A stretch of DNA of 64,000 nt from an uncultured Brachybacterium sp. GTDB lineage: Bacteria; Actinomycetota; Actinomycetes; Actinomycetales; Dermabacteraceae. Under the pieces are notes generated by a model that saw nothing but the letters and a program-made list of their open reading frames with translations, was not told where the DNA came from and searched no databases. The stretch is taken from positions 79,675 through 143,674 of the forward strand of contig NZ_CANMSY010000010.1 of assembly GCF_947500705.1 (NCBI RefSeq), written 5' to 3'. Shown here one piece after another: positions 51,584-60,587 of the stretch (positions within the stretch are counted from its first letter, which is position 1; each line of letters starts with the position of its first letter). Made by a program: the position numbers and the translations under genes.

Positions 51584-51890
51584 GAAAGGACTCCTTCAGA
51601 GCAGGGGTAGAGCGAACTCGGCAGCGACGGGGGCCTGCAGGGCCCGAGGCCGTGCTGCGCGGGCCTGATTCTATGTCACGCGCACGTCACATGCATTCCG
51701 GGACGAGAGTCCCGGACCGCAGCACCGGAGAATTCGATGTCCGACGTGTCACAGATGTGAAGCGACCGTGAAGGTCCCGGGCCCTCTCGGCGAAGGTAGG
51801 CTTGCAGGCACCGAGGCCGACGGAGCAGGGCCCACCGGCGATTCCCGCTCCCCCGGCCGGTCCGCCCCCTCCCGTAGAGAGAAGGACAGT
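51584..51890 (+). promoter_or_regulatory. aceE upstream region with 11-bp-period repeats
   Basis: No gene is seen in these 307 bp. GTCAC occurs at 51675 and 51686 (6-nt spacer) and GTGAA at 51757 and 51768 (6-nt spacer), with TCACAGATGTGA symmetric at 51749-51760. A -10-like TAGGCT is at 51797-51802. The GTGAA pair would lie about 40-50 bp upstream of the transcription start. Direct repeats of this period are typical of OmpR-family sites (PhoP, MtrA, GlnR); which factor binds cannot be told. Confidence 0.45.
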
Positions 51891-54641
51891 GTGACTTCGC
51901 ACGAGACCCCTCGTCCCATCGGCATCAACCTGCCGAGCCACGCCCAGGATCCCGACCCGGAGGAGACCCGGGAGTGGCTGGATTCGTTCGACGGTCTCGT
52001 CGAGCACCGCGGCGCCGAGCGCGCCTCCGAGATCGTCCAGAGCGTCATCCAGCACGCTCGCGAGGAGGACATCCACCTCCCCGAGTCCCTCACCACGGAC
52101 TATGTGAACACGATCTCGGTCGAGCAGCAGCCGGAGTACCCCGGTGACCTCGAGCTCGAGAAGGAGCTGCGCAACATCAACCGCTGGAACGCGGCGATGG
52201 TGGTGCACCGGGCGCAGGCTCCCGGGATCGGCGTCGGCGGGCACCTCTCGAGCTACGCCTCGATCGCGACGATGTACGAGGTCGGCTTCAACCACTTCTT
52301 CCGCGGCCGCAACCACCCCGGCGGCGGCGACCACGTCTTCTTCCAGGGCCATGCCTCCCCCGGCATCTACTCGCGCGCCTACATGATGGGCCGCCTCTCC
52401 CAGGACGACCTCGACGGCTTCCGCCAGGAGTTCTCCAGCGAGCACGGGATGCCCTCCTATCCGCACCCGCGGGCGATGCAGGACTTCTGGGAGTTCCCGA
52501 CAGTCTCGATGGGCATCGGCCCGGTCGCGGCGATCGAGCAGGCCTCCTTCGACCGCTACCTCCAGAACCGTGGTCTGAAGGACACCAGCGAGCAGCACAC
52601 CTGGGCGTTCCTCGGCGACGGCGAGATGGACGAGGTCGAATCCCGCGGCGCGCTGCACATCGCCGCGAAGGAGCACCTGGACAACCTCACCTTCGTGGTG
52701 AACTGCAACCTGCAGCGCCTGGACGGACCTGTCCGTGGCAACGGCAAGATCATCCAGGAGCTGGAGAGCCAGTTCCGCGGTGCCGGCTGGAACGTCATCA
52801 AGGTGATCTGGGGCGCGGGCTGGGATCCGCTGCTCGAGGCGTCCACCGACGGCGCCCTCATCGACCTGATGAACGCCACCCCGGATGGCGACTACCAGAC
52901 CTACCGCGCCGAGTCCGGCGGGTTCATCCGCGACAACTTCTTCGGCCGCGACCCGCGCACCAAGGCGCTCGTCGAGGACATGTCCGACGAGGACATCTGG
53001 TGGAAGCTGTCCCGCGGCGGCCACGACACGAAGAAGATCTACGCCGCGTTCAAGCAGGCCACCACCGAGCGCAACGGCAAGCCCACCGTGATCCTGGCCC
53101 ACACGGTCAAGGGCTACCGGCTGGGCAAGAACTTCGCGGGCCGCAATGCGACCCACCAGATGAAGAAGTTCACCCCCGAGGACCTCAAGGCCCTCCGCGA
53201 CACGCTGCGGATCCCGATCAGCGACGAGCAGCTGGACTCCGCGGACAGCGTCTACGACGCACCGTTCTACCTGCCGGAGGACGACTCGCCGGTGATGAAG
53301 TACCTCAAGGAGCACCGCGCGGCCCTGGGCGGTCCGGTGCCCTCGCGTCGTACCGAGCACAAGCCGCTCGAGCTGCCCGGCGACAAGGCGTACGAGGTCG
53401 TCAAGCGCGGCTCCGGCAAGCAGGAGATCGCCTCCACGATGGCGCTCGTGCGCCTGCTGAAGGACCTCATGCGCGACAAGGAGACCGGTAAGCGCTGGGT
53501 TCCGATCGTGCCCGACGAGGCCCGCACCTTCGGCATGGACTCGCTGTTCCCGACGGCGAAGATCTACAACCCCGACGGTCAGAACTACCTGTCGGTGGAC
53601 CGTGACCTGCTGCTGGCCTACAAGGAGTCCACCTCCGGCCAGATCAAGCACATGGGCATCAACGAGATCAGCTCCACGGCGGCCTTCACCGCGGCGGGCA
53701 CCTCGTACGCCACGCACGACTTCCCGATGATCCCGTTCTACATCTTCTACTCGATGTTCGGTTTCCAGCGCACCGGCGACTTCTTCTGGGCCGCCGGCGA
53801 CCAGATGGCCAAGGGCTTCGTGATCGGCGCGACCGCCGGCAAGACCACGCTCGCGGGTGAGGGACTGCAGCACATGGACGGCCATTCGCCGATCCTCGCT
53901 GCGACCAACCCCGGCGCCGTGATCTACGACCCGACCTATGGGTACGAGCTCGGCCACATCATCCGGGACGGTCTGCAGCGCATGTACGGCGTCGACGATC
54001 GGGTGGCGGAGGTCTTCTACTACATCACGGTCTACAACGAGCCGATGGTGCAGCCCAAGGAGCCCGAGAACCTGGACGTCGAGGGTCTGCTCAAGGGCAT
54101 GTACCTCAACCAGGCCAAGCCCGAGGGCGACGGCCCCGAGGCCCAGCTGCTCGCCTCCGGCGTCGGCGTCCCGTGGGCGCTGCATGCCCGTGAGCTCCTT
54201 TCCGAGGACTGGGGCGTGAAGGCCAACGTCTGGTCTGTCACGTCGTGGACCGAGATGCGCAAGGAGGCTCAGGAGGCCGAGAAGCACAACCTCCTGCACC
54301 CTGAGGATCAGCGCACCCCGTGGATCTCCCAGAAGCTCGAGGGCGTCGAGGGTCCGTTCATCGCGACCTCCGACTACGACTTCATGGTCCCGGACATGAT
54401 CCGCGAGTGGATCCCGGGCCGCTACGGCGTGCTCGGCGCCGACGGCTGGGGCTTCTCGGACACCCGTCCGGCGGCCCGCCGCCATCTGAAGATCGACGCG
54501 CACTCCATGGTCGTCAAGGCCCTGCAGCTGCTCGCCAAGGAGGGCAAGGTGGATCCCTCGGTGGTGCGCCAGGCCATCGACAAGTACGACCTGACGAACG
54601 TGAACGCCGGCCAGTCCGGTTCGTTCGGCGGCGAGTCCTGA
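51891..54641 (+). CDS. aceE: Pyruvate dehydrogenase E1 component (homodimeric, AceE)
   Basis: A 916-residue thiamine diphosphate enzyme decarboxylating pyruvate and acetylating the lipoyl group of E2. It is the single-chain E1 of the gammaproteobacterial/actinobacterial type. ThDP/Mg motif: [19 protein letters not shown] ... [11 protein letters not shown] (GDG-x-NN type). Other marks are [32 protein letters not shown], and the C-terminal [23 protein letters not shown] at 51891 follows AAGGA by 6 nt; upstream extension to 51768 is low complexity. Its E2 partner may be SucB at 17.7 kb, as no other E2 lies here. A strong hairpin ends the transcript. Confidence 0.96.
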   Translation: MTSHETPRPIGINLPSHAQDPDPEETREWLDSFDGLVEHRGAERASEIVQSVIQHAREEDIHLPESLTTDYVNTISVEQQPEYPGDLELEKELRNINRWNAAMVVHRAQAPGIGVGGHLSSYASIATMYEVGFNHFFRGRNHPGGGDHVFFQGHASPGIYSRAYMMGRLSQDDLDGFRQEFSSEHGMPSYPHPRAMQDFWEFPTVSMGIGPVAAIEQASFDRYLQNRGLKDTSEQHTWAFLGDGEMDEVESRGALHIAAKEHLDNLTFVVNCNLQRLDGPVRGNGKIIQELESQFRGAGWNVIKVIWGAGWDPLLEASTDGALIDLMNATPDGDYQTYRAESGGFIRDNFFGRDPRTKALVEDMSDEDIWWKLSRGGHDTKKIYAAFKQATTERNGKPTVILAHTVKGYRLGKNFAGRNATHQMKKFTPEDLKALRDTLRIPISDEQLDSADSVYDAPFYLPEDDSPVMKYLKEHRAALGGPVPSRRTEHKPLELPGDKAYEVVKRGSGKQEIASTMALVRLLKDLMRDKETGKRWVPIVPDEARTFGMDSLFPTAKIYNPDGQNYLSVDRDLLLAYKESTSGQIKHMGINEISSTAAFTAAGTSYATHDFPMIPFYIFYSMFGFQRTGDFFWAAGDQMAKGFVIGATAGKTTLAGEGLQHMDGHSPILAATNPGAVIYDPTYGYELGHIIRDGLQRMYGVDDRVAEVFYYITVYNEPMVQPKEPENLDVEGLLKGMYLNQAKPEGDGPEAQLLASGVGVPWALHARELLSEDWGVKANVWSVTSWTEMRKEAQEAEKHNLLHPEDQRTPWISQKLEGVEGPFIATSDYDFMVPDMIREWIPGRYGVLGADGWGFSDTRPAARRHLKIDAHSMVVKALQLLAKEGKVDPSVVRQAIDKYDLTNVNAGQSGSFGGES

Positions 54642-54646
54642 TCTCC

Positions 54647-54685
54647 CCGTCGGGCCGTCCGTCCTGGTGACGGACGGCCCGACGG
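54647..54685 (+). terminator. Perfect 17-bp hairpin between aceE and fabD
   Basis: CCGTCGGGCCGTCCGTC (54647-54663) pairs without mismatch with 54669-54685 around the 5-nt loop CTGGT, starting 6 nt after the aceE stop. TCTCACCCC follows, with few T, so it is a terminator or a 3'-end stabiliser that lowers read-through into fabD. Confidence 0.8.
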
Positions 54686-54751
54686 TCTCACCCCAGCCGG
54701 CCCGTCTCGTCCTCCGAGCGGGCCGTGCCCCGTCTCTCCCTGGAGGTACCA

Positions 54752-55699
54752 GTGCTCGCGATCGTCTGTCCCGGACAAGGGGCCCAGAAGCCCGGATTCC
54801 TGAGTCCATGGCGTGAACTGCCCGGTGTCGATCAGGCACTGTCAGCGCTCTCCGACGCTGCAGGCATCGACCTGCTCCGTCACGGCACCGAGTCCGATGC
54901 GGACACGATCCGTGACACCGCCGTGGCCCAGCCGCTGCTGGTCGCTGCAGGCATCATCGCCGCCTCCTCCCTCTACCAGGAGCAGGGTCTCCCCACGGCC
55001 GACGTCTTCGCCGGCCACAGCGTCGGCGAGCTCACCGCCGCGGCGCTGGCCGGGGTGCTGAACAACGAGGACGCCATGCGACTGGTCGCCGTCCGGTCCC
55101 AGGCGATGGCGCACTCCGCCGCTGCCGAGCCCACCTCCATGGCCGCCGTCGTCGGCGGCACCCGCGAGGACGTCCTCGCCACGATCCAGCGCCACGGACT
55201 GCACGCGGCGAACCTCAACTCCGCCGCGCAGGTCGTCGCCGCCGGGGCGGCCGAGCAGATCGCCGCCCTGGTCGAGGACGGGCCCGTGAAGGCTCGCGTG
55301 ATCCCCCTCCAGGTCGCCGGCGCCTTCCACACCCCGTACATGGCCGGGGCCCGCGAGGAGCTGGCGGCGTTCGCGCCCGGGCTGCACCCCTCGGACCCGA
55401 CGGTCCCGCTGGTCTCCAATGCCGGTGGCGAGGTCGTCTCCTCGGGCTCTCGCTACCTCGAGCTGATCGTGAACCAGGTCGCCTCCCCCGTCGACTGGGA
55501 GGCCTGCATGGCGGTGCTGCGTGAGCGCGGCGTGACCGCGCTGATCGAGGTCGCCCCCGCCGGGACCCTCACCGGGCTCGCCAAGCGTGAGCTGAAGGGG
55601 ATCGCGCTCGCGAACCTCAACACCCCCGACGACCTCGAGTCGGCCCGCGCCCTGGTGCGCGACCATGCCGGCACCGCTTCCACGGACCAGGAGAACTGA
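54752..55699 (+). CDS. fabD: Malonyl CoA-acyl carrier protein transacylase
   Basis: A 315-residue transferase moving malonyl from CoA to ACP to feed type II fatty acid synthesis. Start GTG at 54752 follows GGAGG by about 6 nt and gives MLAIVCPGQGAQKPGFL, the standard N-terminus. Active-site Ser90 is in GHSVGE; QVAGAFHTPYM has the catalytic His. Length is usual. It lies one nucleotide before fabH and heads the fab cluster. Confidence 0.95.
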   Translation: MLAIVCPGQGAQKPGFLSPWRELPGVDQALSALSDAAGIDLLRHGTESDADTIRDTAVAQPLLVAAGIIAASSLYQEQGLPTADVFAGHSVGELTAAALAGVLNNEDAMRLVAVRSQAMAHSAAAEPTSMAAVVGGTREDVLATIQRHGLHAANLNSAAQVVAAGAAEQIAALVEDGPVKARVIPLQVAGAFHTPYMAGAREELAAFAPGLHPSDPTVPLVSNAGGEVVSSGSRYLELIVNQVASPVDWEACMAVLRERGVTALIEVAPAGTLTGLAKRELKGIALANLNTPDDLESARALVRDHAGTASTDQEN

Positions 55700-55700
55700 C

Positions 55701-56702
55701 ATGGCCGTCTCCCTCACCACCCAGAAGACCGTTCCCGGCTCGCAGGTCCTCGCCTACGGCGCGGCTCGCGGCGATGTCGTCGTCCCTAACGACGATCTGG
55801 TCGGCCCGATCAACTCCTCCGATGAGTGGATCCGGCAGCGCACCGGCATCATCACCCGCATGCGGGCCAGCAAGGACGTCGGCGTCAAGGACCTCTCGCT
55901 CACGGCGGCGAAGGAGGCCATCGAGCGCTCCGGGATCGATCTGGAGACGCTCGACGCGATCATCGTCTCCACCATCTCCTTCCCGTATCCGACCCCGTCC
56001 CTGGCCACGCTGCTGGCCGGAGAGCTGGGCCGGCCCGACGTCATCGCCTATGACATCTCCGCCGCCTGCGCGGGCTTCGCCTACGGGATCGGCCAGGCCG
56101 ATTCGCTGATCCGCTCCGGGGCGGCGCGCAATGTGCTCGTGATCGGCGCGGAGAAGCTCTCGGACTTCGTCGACCCCGCTGATCGTTCGATCTCCTTCCT
56201 GCTGGGCGATGGCGCGGGAGCTGCGGTCGTCGGCCAAAGCGACACCCCGAAGATCGGCCCCACCGTCTGGGGCAGCGACGGCGACAACTGGAACACCATC
56301 CGGATGACGAACTCGCTCGTGAACTTCCGCGACGGCGACGGGCCCTGGCCCACCCTCGAGCAGGATGGCCGCACCGTGTTCCGCTGGGCCGTCTGGCACA
56401 CCGCCGAGAAGATCCGCGAGATGCTCGACAAATCGGGTCTGACCATCGAGGACATCGATGTGTTCGTGCCCCACCAGGCCAATATGCGGATCATCGACGA
56501 GCTCGCCAAGCAGCTGAAGCTGCCCGAGTCCGTGGTGATCGGCCGGGATATCGCCGAGACCGGGAACACCTCCGCCGCCTCGATCCCGCTGGCCACGCAC
56601 CGACTCATCGAGGAGGGCGCCGTCAAGAGCGGCGACGTGCTCGTGCAGTTCGGCTTCGGTGCCGGCCTTGCCTACGCAGGCCAGGTGCTGATCCTGCCCT
56701 GA
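55701..56702 (+). CDS. fabH: 3-oxoacyl-ACP synthase III
   Basis: A 333-residue condensing enzyme starting fatty acid chains from acyl-CoA and malonyl-ACP. The catalytic triad is Cys123 in ISAACAGFAYG, His in VPHQANMRI, and Asn in AETGNTSAAS. In branched-chain-making actinobacteria FabH takes isobutyryl and 2-methylbutyryl-CoA, likely here too. ATG at 55701, one base after the fabD stop and with GGAGAA upstream. Two GTG alternatives extend the frame but lack the family's start. Confidence 0.95.
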   Translation: MAVSLTTQKTVPGSQVLAYGAARGDVVVPNDDLVGPINSSDEWIRQRTGIITRMRASKDVGVKDLSLTAAKEAIERSGIDLETLDAIIVSTISFPYPTPSLATLLAGELGRPDVIAYDISAACAGFAYGIGQADSLIRSGAARNVLVIGAEKLSDFVDPADRSISFLLGDGAGAAVVGQSDTPKIGPTVWGSDGDNWNTIRMTNSLVNFRDGDGPWPTLEQDGRTVFRWAVWHTAEKIREMLDKSGLTIEDIDVFVPHQANMRIIDELAKQLKLPESVVIGRDIAETGNTSAASIPLATHRLIEEGAVKSGDVLVQFGFGAGLAYAGQVLILP

Positions 56703-56828
56703 TTCGTCGCGGGTGCTCTGTCGCCCGCATCACGCCTCAGCGGGGACACGATCCCCGCTGGCCGATTACCCCGCGGTAGCACGGGTAGTCTGTGACCGCC
56801 ACACATCCGCACATCTGAAGGAGCACCC

Positions 56829-57077
56829 ATGGCACACACCGAGAACGAGATCCTCGAGGGCCTCGCCGAGATCGTCAACGAGGAGACCGGTGTCGCCACC
56901 GAGGACGTCAAGCTGGAGAAGTCCTTCACCGACGACCTCGATATCGACTCCATCTCGATGATGACCATCGTCGTCAACGCCGAAGAGAAGTTCGACGTGC
57001 GCATCCCCGACGAAGAGGTCAAGAACCTCGCGACCGTCGGCGACGCCGTCAAGTACATCGCGGGCGCCCAGAACTGA
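56829..57077 (+). CDS. acpP: Acyl carrier protein
   Basis: An 82-residue acidic four-helix carrier. The phosphopantetheine attachment Ser41 is in DLDIDSISMM (DSL is usual; here DSI). The N-terminus runs MAHTENEILEGLAEIVNEET. It carries growing chains among FabD, FabH and FabF, and donates octanoate to LipB. An AGGAG site lies 7 nt upstream of the ATG. It lies 126 nt from fabH, so may have its own promoter (CGGTAGCAC...TAGTCT upstream, 56772-56791). Confidence 0.95.
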   Translation: MAHTENEILEGLAEIVNEETGVATEDVKLEKSFTDDLDIDSISMMTIVVNAEEKFDVRIPDEEVKNLATVGDAVKYIAGAQN

Positions 57078-57086
57078 GCCCCGCCT

Positions 57087-57116
57087 GACGCCCGGGACGA
57101 TCCCGTCCCGGGCGTC
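57087..57116 (+). terminator. 13-bp hairpin between acpP and fabF
   Basis: GACGCCCGGGACG (57087-57099) pairs perfectly with CGTCCCGGGCGTC (57104-57116) around a 4-nt loop, 9 nt past the acpP stop. No T-run follows, so it may be a partial terminator or processing/stability element that raises acpP over fabF mRNA. Confidence 0.65.
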
Positions 57117-57168
57117 GCCGTCTGATCTTCCGTCTTGACCCGACAGCCGCCCCGACCCGGAGGTCCGT

Positions 57169-58410
57169 ATGTCCGCTCCCCGTTCCCGTGTCGCCGTGAC
57201 CGGCCTCGGCACAGTCAACCCGCTCGGCGGTGACGTGGCCTCCACCTGGGAGGCCGCCCTGGCCGGGACCTCCACCGCGCGCACCTTCGACAACGACTGG
57301 AAGGAGCGCTACGGGCTGTCCGTGGACTTCGCCTGCCAGATCGTTCCCGGCGCACTCGACTCCCTCACCCGTCCCGAGTCCAAGAAGCTGGACCCCTCGG
57401 GCCAGTACGCCATGGTCGCCGCCCGTCAGGCCTGGGCCGATGCCGGCGCCCCCGAGGTTGCCCCCGAGCGGCTCGGCGTCGTGGTCGGCACCGGCATCGG
57501 CGGCATCTGGACCACTCTGGACCAGTGGGACGTGGTGCGCGAGCGCGGCGCCCGCCGCGTCAACCCCTACACCGTCCCGATGCTGATGGCGAACTCCTCG
57601 GCCGCCAACATCTCGATGGAGCTCGGCGCCCGCGCCGGCGCCCACACCCCGGTCTCCGCCTGCGCCTCCGGCTCCGAAGCCGTCGCGCTCGGAATGGGGA
57701 TGATCCGCGACGGCCGCGCCGACGTGGTCGTGGTCGGCGGCACCGAGGCGTCGATCCATCCGATGACCATCGCCGCCTTCGCGAACATCCGGGCCCTCTC
57801 GGGCCGGGTCGACGATCCGCAGACCGCCTCCCGTCCCTATGACGTGGACCGCGACGGCTTCGTGCTCGGTGAGGGCGCTGCCATCCTGGTGCTCGAGAGC
57901 GAGGAGCACGCCGCCGCCCGCGGTGCCCGCGTGTACGCCTACGCCTCCGGGCGCGGCATGGCCGCGGATGCTCATCACATCTCCGCCCCCTCGCCCGAGG
58001 GCCAGGCGAGCGCCATCCGCGAAGCGGTCGAGGATGCGGACGTCGCGGCGCAGGACATCGTGCATCTCAACTCCCACGGCACCTCGACCCCGCTCGGCGA
58101 CATCGGCGAACTCAACTCCGTCTCCACCGCGCTGGGCGGGATCACGGACCAGATCGTGGTCAGCTCGACCAAGTCGATGACCGGTCACCTGCTGGGCGGC
58201 GCCGGGGCGCTCGAGTCCGTCTTCTCGGTCCTCGCCTCGCACCACCGCCTCGCACCACCGACGATCAACATCGAGAACCTCGATCCCGAGACCCCGATGC
58301 GGATCGCCCAGGACACCCCGGCCGAGCTGCCGGGCGGCGACATCGCCGTGCTGAACAACGCCTTCGGCTTCGGCGGCCACGACATCGCCGTGGTGTTCAC
58401 CAGCGCCTGA
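57169..58410 (+). CDS. fabF: 3-oxoacyl-ACP synthase II
   Basis: A 413-residue elongating condensing enzyme. Catalytic Cys165 lies in VSACASGSEA, the two His in NSHGTSTPLGD and TGHLLGGAGALE, and the closing FGFGGHD is present. The N-terminus SRVAVTGLGTVNPLGGDV is standard. ATG 57169 follows CGGAGG. Fourth in the fabD-fabH-acpP-fabF order, which matches the essential fab cluster known in Streptomyces. Confidence 0.96.
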   Translation: MSAPRSRVAVTGLGTVNPLGGDVASTWEAALAGTSTARTFDNDWKERYGLSVDFACQIVPGALDSLTRPESKKLDPSGQYAMVAARQAWADAGAPEVAPERLGVVVGTGIGGIWTTLDQWDVVRERGARRVNPYTVPMLMANSSAANISMELGARAGAHTPVSACASGSEAVALGMGMIRDGRADVVVVGGTEASIHPMTIAAFANIRALSGRVDDPQTASRPYDVDRDGFVLGEGAAILVLESEEHAAARGARVYAYASGRGMAADAHHISAPSPEGQASAIREAVEDADVAAQDIVHLNSHGTSTPLGDIGELNSVSTALGGITDQIVVSSTKSMTGHLLGGAGALESVFSVLASHHRLAPPTINIENLDPETPMRIAQDTPAELPGGDIAVLNNAFGFGGHDIAVVFTSA

Positions 58411-58427
58411 GCCGCCGCCGTACGGCC

Positions 58428-58462
58428 GCAGGGCACAGCGTGACGCCCACGCCGTGCCCTGC
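58428..58462 (+). terminator. Terminator hairpin of fabF
   Basis: GCAGGGCAC (58428-58436) and GTGCCCTGC (58454-58462) form a perfect 9-bp stem with a 17-nt loop, 18 nt past the fabF stop. CAGGCCGTGC follows, without a T-run. Confidence 0.5.
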
Positions 58463-58499
58463 AGGCCGTGCAGGCTCTGCCGGCCCTGCATGCCGTGCC

Positions 58500-58554
58500 G
58501 AGATCGACGTTCGGAACAGATTCGCCACCGAATCCTGTACCGAACGTCGATCTC
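58500..58554. repeat. 55-bp near-perfect inverted repeat
   Basis: GAGATCGACGTTCGG (58500-58514) matches the complement of CCGAACGTCGATCTC (58540-58554). Inside, ACAG-ATTCG and CGAATCCTGT extend the pairing with one bulge. It lies between convergent fabF and DUF3145 and shows no T-run; see findings. Confidence 0.8.
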
Positions 58555-58594
58555 GTGTCACGAGCTGCCGGGAAGCGTGCGGGGGCCGAGGTGC

Positions 58595-59086
58595 TCAGCT
58601 CACGCGGTGCAGCCACCTCATCGGCACACCCTCGCCGGCGTGGCGGTAGATCTCGAGGTCCTCGTCCCAGGGGGCGCCGAGCGCGATGTCGAGCTCGCGA
58701 TGGAGAGCGTGGGGGTCATTCCCCGCCCGTTCCATGCAGCCGCGCACATGATCCTCGGTGAGGACGATGTTCCCCGCATGGTCGGTGGCCGCGTGATGGA
58801 TCCCGAGCTCGGGGGTGCAGCTCCAGCGGGCGCCATCCACTGCGGCGGTGGCTTCCTGGGTGACCTCGAAGCGCACCTCGTTCATGCCCCGCAGCGCGCT
58901 GACCAGCTGGGCGCCGGTGTCCTCGCGTCCGCGCCAGGTCATCTCGGCCCGCTGCAGCCCACGGCTCACCGGCTGCTCCTCCCAGCGGATGCGTGCGGGC
59001 ATGCCGAGAACTCCGCTGGCGGCCCATTCGATATGCGGCGTGAGGGCCCGCGGCGCGGAGTGAATATACAGAACGCCCTGAGTCAT
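58595..59086 (-). CDS. DUF3145 family protein
   Basis: A 163-residue soluble protein of an actinobacterial family of unknown function, commonly encoded next to fabF. It begins TQGVLYIHSAPRALTPHIEW, and shows ARWSCTPELGIHHAATDHAG, MNEVRFEVTQEAT and the closing WDEDLEIYRHAGEGVPMRWL. These appear conserved with Streptomyces members as I recall them. ATG at 59086, with GGAACGAG upstream. It converges on fabF across the inverted-repeat region. Location suggests a role with lipid synthesis, unproven. Confidence 0.9.
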   Translation of the reverse strand: MTQGVLYIHSAPRALTPHIEWAASGVLGMPARIRWEEQPVSRGLQRAEMTWRGREDTGAQLVSALRGMNEVRFEVTQEATAAVDGARWSCTPELGIHHAATDHAGNIVLTEDHVRGCMERAGNDPHALHRELDIALGAPWDEDLEIYRHAGEGVPMRWLHRVS

Positions 59087-59174
59087 CTCGTTCCTTCCGG
59101 TCTCCGATGCGTCTTCCCCAACGAATCGGTACCGCGGATGGATCTGGTGACAGAGGTGTCGCTCCGGGTAGAGC

Positions 59175-59666
59175 TTAGAGGGTCTCCCTGATCTGGCGCA
59201 AAGCGCGCTTCTTGACGGACCGCTCCAGTCCGTCGATGTAGAGCGCACCGTCGAGGTGGCCGACCTCGTGCTGGATCAGGCGTGCGATGATCCCCTCCCC
59301 CGCGAACTCGATCTCCTCGCCCTCGAGGTTCGTCCCGACGCACCGCGCGTAGGCGGAGCGCGTGCGCGGGAAGAACAGCCCGGGCACCGAGAGGCAGCCC
59401 TCGTCGTCGTGCTGGAGCTCCTCGGAGAGCTCGACGATGACCGGGTTCAGGATGTAGCCCAGCTCCTGCTTCTCCACCAGGTGCCAGGAGAAGGCGCGCA
59501 GGTTCACGCCGATCTGGTTGGCGGCGACGCCGGCCCGGCCCTCGTCGTCCACGGTGTCCAGCAGGTCGCGCACCAGGGTGCGGGTGCCGTCGGTGATCGT
59601 CGTGATGGGGTCGCAGGCGGTGCGCAGCACGGGGTCGCCGACGACGCGGATGGGACGGATGGTCAT
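59175..59666 (-). CDS. def: Peptide deformylase
   Basis: A 163-residue metallo-hydrolase removing the N-formyl group from new proteins. Motif 1 GVAANQIG, motif 2 EGCLSVPG with the metal Cys, motif 3 QHEVGHLDG with HExxH; the usual Asp after the Val position (HExDH) is Gly here, an uncommon substitution not involving metal ligands. ATG 59666 overlaps the OsmC gene stop as ATGA. It acts before methionine aminopeptidase (map at 44.7 kb). Confidence 0.94.
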   Translation of the reverse strand: MTIRPIRVVGDPVLRTACDPITTITDGTRTLVRDLLDTVDDEGRAGVAANQIGVNLRAFSWHLVEKQELGYILNPVIVELSEELQHDDEGCLSVPGLFFPRTRSAYARCVGTNLEGEEIEFAGEGIIARLIQHEVGHLDGALYIDGLERSVKKRALRQIRETL

Positions 59667-60139
59667 GCCTGCGGCTCCTGCTCGTCCTGCTCGGCGCCGA
59701 GCACGCGGTGGGTGACCTCCACACCGGGGACGACGGTCCGCTCGACCGTGCAGCCGGCGGCGACCGCACGGCCGAACACCTTCACCACGGTCTCGACCTC
59801 GGCCTCGGTGAGCCCCTCGAGCGGGAGCTGCACCTCTTCGGCGATGCTCAGGTAGCGGTTCTCGGCCTCGTCGGACGTGCCGTGAGCCCACAGACGCATG
59901 CTGAAGTCCTCCCCCAGACGGCGGGCGAGGTTCAGGTCCGAGCTCATCCCGGCGCAGCCGATCAGCGCGAGCTTCAGCAGCTCACCGGGGTTGATCTCGC
60001 CTTCGCCGTGGCCGATCGGGATCTCGAGGCCGCGCTGGTTGCGACCCATCAGGGTGCGCTCGCCGGAGCGGTCCGCCCAGACGCTGCCGGGACCGAAGTT
60101 CTCCGGAAGCTCGAAACGATCATCGGGGACGGTGGGCAT
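59663..60139 (-). CDS. OsmC family protein
   Basis: A 158-residue protein of the OsmC/Ohr fold (thiol-dependent peroxidase family). It has a single Cys in LIGCAGMSS and another in AAGCTVERTV, in the positions of the catalytic pair, with NPGELLKLALIGCAGM as the conserved helix start. OsmC and YhfA-type members differ in chemistry and peroxide activity is not proven here. ATG 60139. It overlaps def by 4 nt, so the two are co-translated. Confidence 0.87.
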   Translation of the reverse strand: MPTVPDDRFELPENFGPGSVWADRSGERTLMGRNQRGLEIPIGHGEGEINPGELLKLALIGCAGMSSDLNLARRLGEDFSMRLWAHGTSDEAENRYLSIAEEVQLPLEGLTEAEVETVVKVFGRAVAAGCTVERTVVPGVEVTHRVLGAEQDEQEPQA

Positions 60140-60177
60140 CGCCCTTCTCCTTCGCGAGAACCATCAGAAAATGGGAC

Positions 60178-60199
60178 AGCCCCGGAGATCTCCGGGGCT
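60178..60199 (-). terminator. Terminator of tRNA-Asn
   Basis: A perfect 22-nt palindrome (AGCCCCGGAGA / TCTCCGGGGCT), 16 nt past the tRNA on the minus strand, is followed there by GTCCCATTTTCTG, a moderate T-tract. Confidence 0.75.
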
Positions 60200-60215
60200 G
60201 TGCTCCTGTGTGGGG

Positions 60216-60287
60216 CTCCCGCACTTGGATTCGAACCAAGAACCGCTCGATTAACAGTCGAGTGCTCTGCCGTTGAGCTATGCGGGA
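60216..60287 (-). tRNA. tRNA-Asn (anticodon GTT)
   Basis: A 72-nt tRNA with acceptor TCCCGCA / TGCGGGA, D arm TAGCTCAACGGCAGAGC, anticodon stem CTCGA/TCGAG around CTGTTAA (anticodon GTT), and T arm CTTGG-TTCGAAT-CCAAG. Discriminator G; CCA not encoded. Confidence 0.95.
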
Positions 60288-60439
60288 TCGACCTGAACGA
60301 CTGTAGCAGGATCCGGCCGGTGTTCGCATCTCCGTTCTGCGCTCCCACCGGCCACTATGACGAAGGTAACGCCCTGCCGGCCGGGACCAGACGGTGGGCG
60401 GCGGTGTCCGTGCGAGCGGGCCTGGTGCGGTAGATTCGG

Positions 60440-60460
60440 GTGCGCTCCTCGGGAGCGCAC
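60440..60460 (+). promoter_or_regulatory. Hairpin in the 5' leader of tRNA-Met/Ile2
   Basis: GTGCGCTCC (60440-60448) and GGAGCGCAC (60452-60460) form a perfect 9-bp stem with a 3-nt loop that ends exactly at the tRNA 5' base. TAGATT at 60431-60436 is a likely -10 box, so the hairpin would be the whole leader, a substrate shape RNase P must cut beside. Confidence 0.5.
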
Positions 60461-60534
60461 GGCCCAGTAGCTCAGCCGGTCAGAGCAGCGGACTCATAAT
60501 CCGTCGGTCGCGGGTTCAAGCCCCGCCTGGGCTA
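60461..60534 (+). tRNA. tRNA with CAT anticodon (elongator Met, or Ile2)
   Basis: A 74-nt tRNA: acceptor GGCCCAG / CTGGGCT (one G-T), D arm TAGCTCAGCCGGTCAGAGC, anticodon stem GCGGA/TCCGT around CTCATAA, T arm CGGGG... GCGGG-TTCAAGC-CCCGC. It is not the initiator (lacks the three G-C pairs before the loop). A CAT anticodon may belong to elongator Met or to the lysidine-modified tRNA-Ile2; several bases resemble E. coli Ile2, so the identity is left open. Discriminator A. Confidence 0.9.
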
Positions 60535-60587
60535 CTTGACCAGCAGGTTCACCCGCTTCGGTACATTCCGGAATAGCGAGGAGCGAG

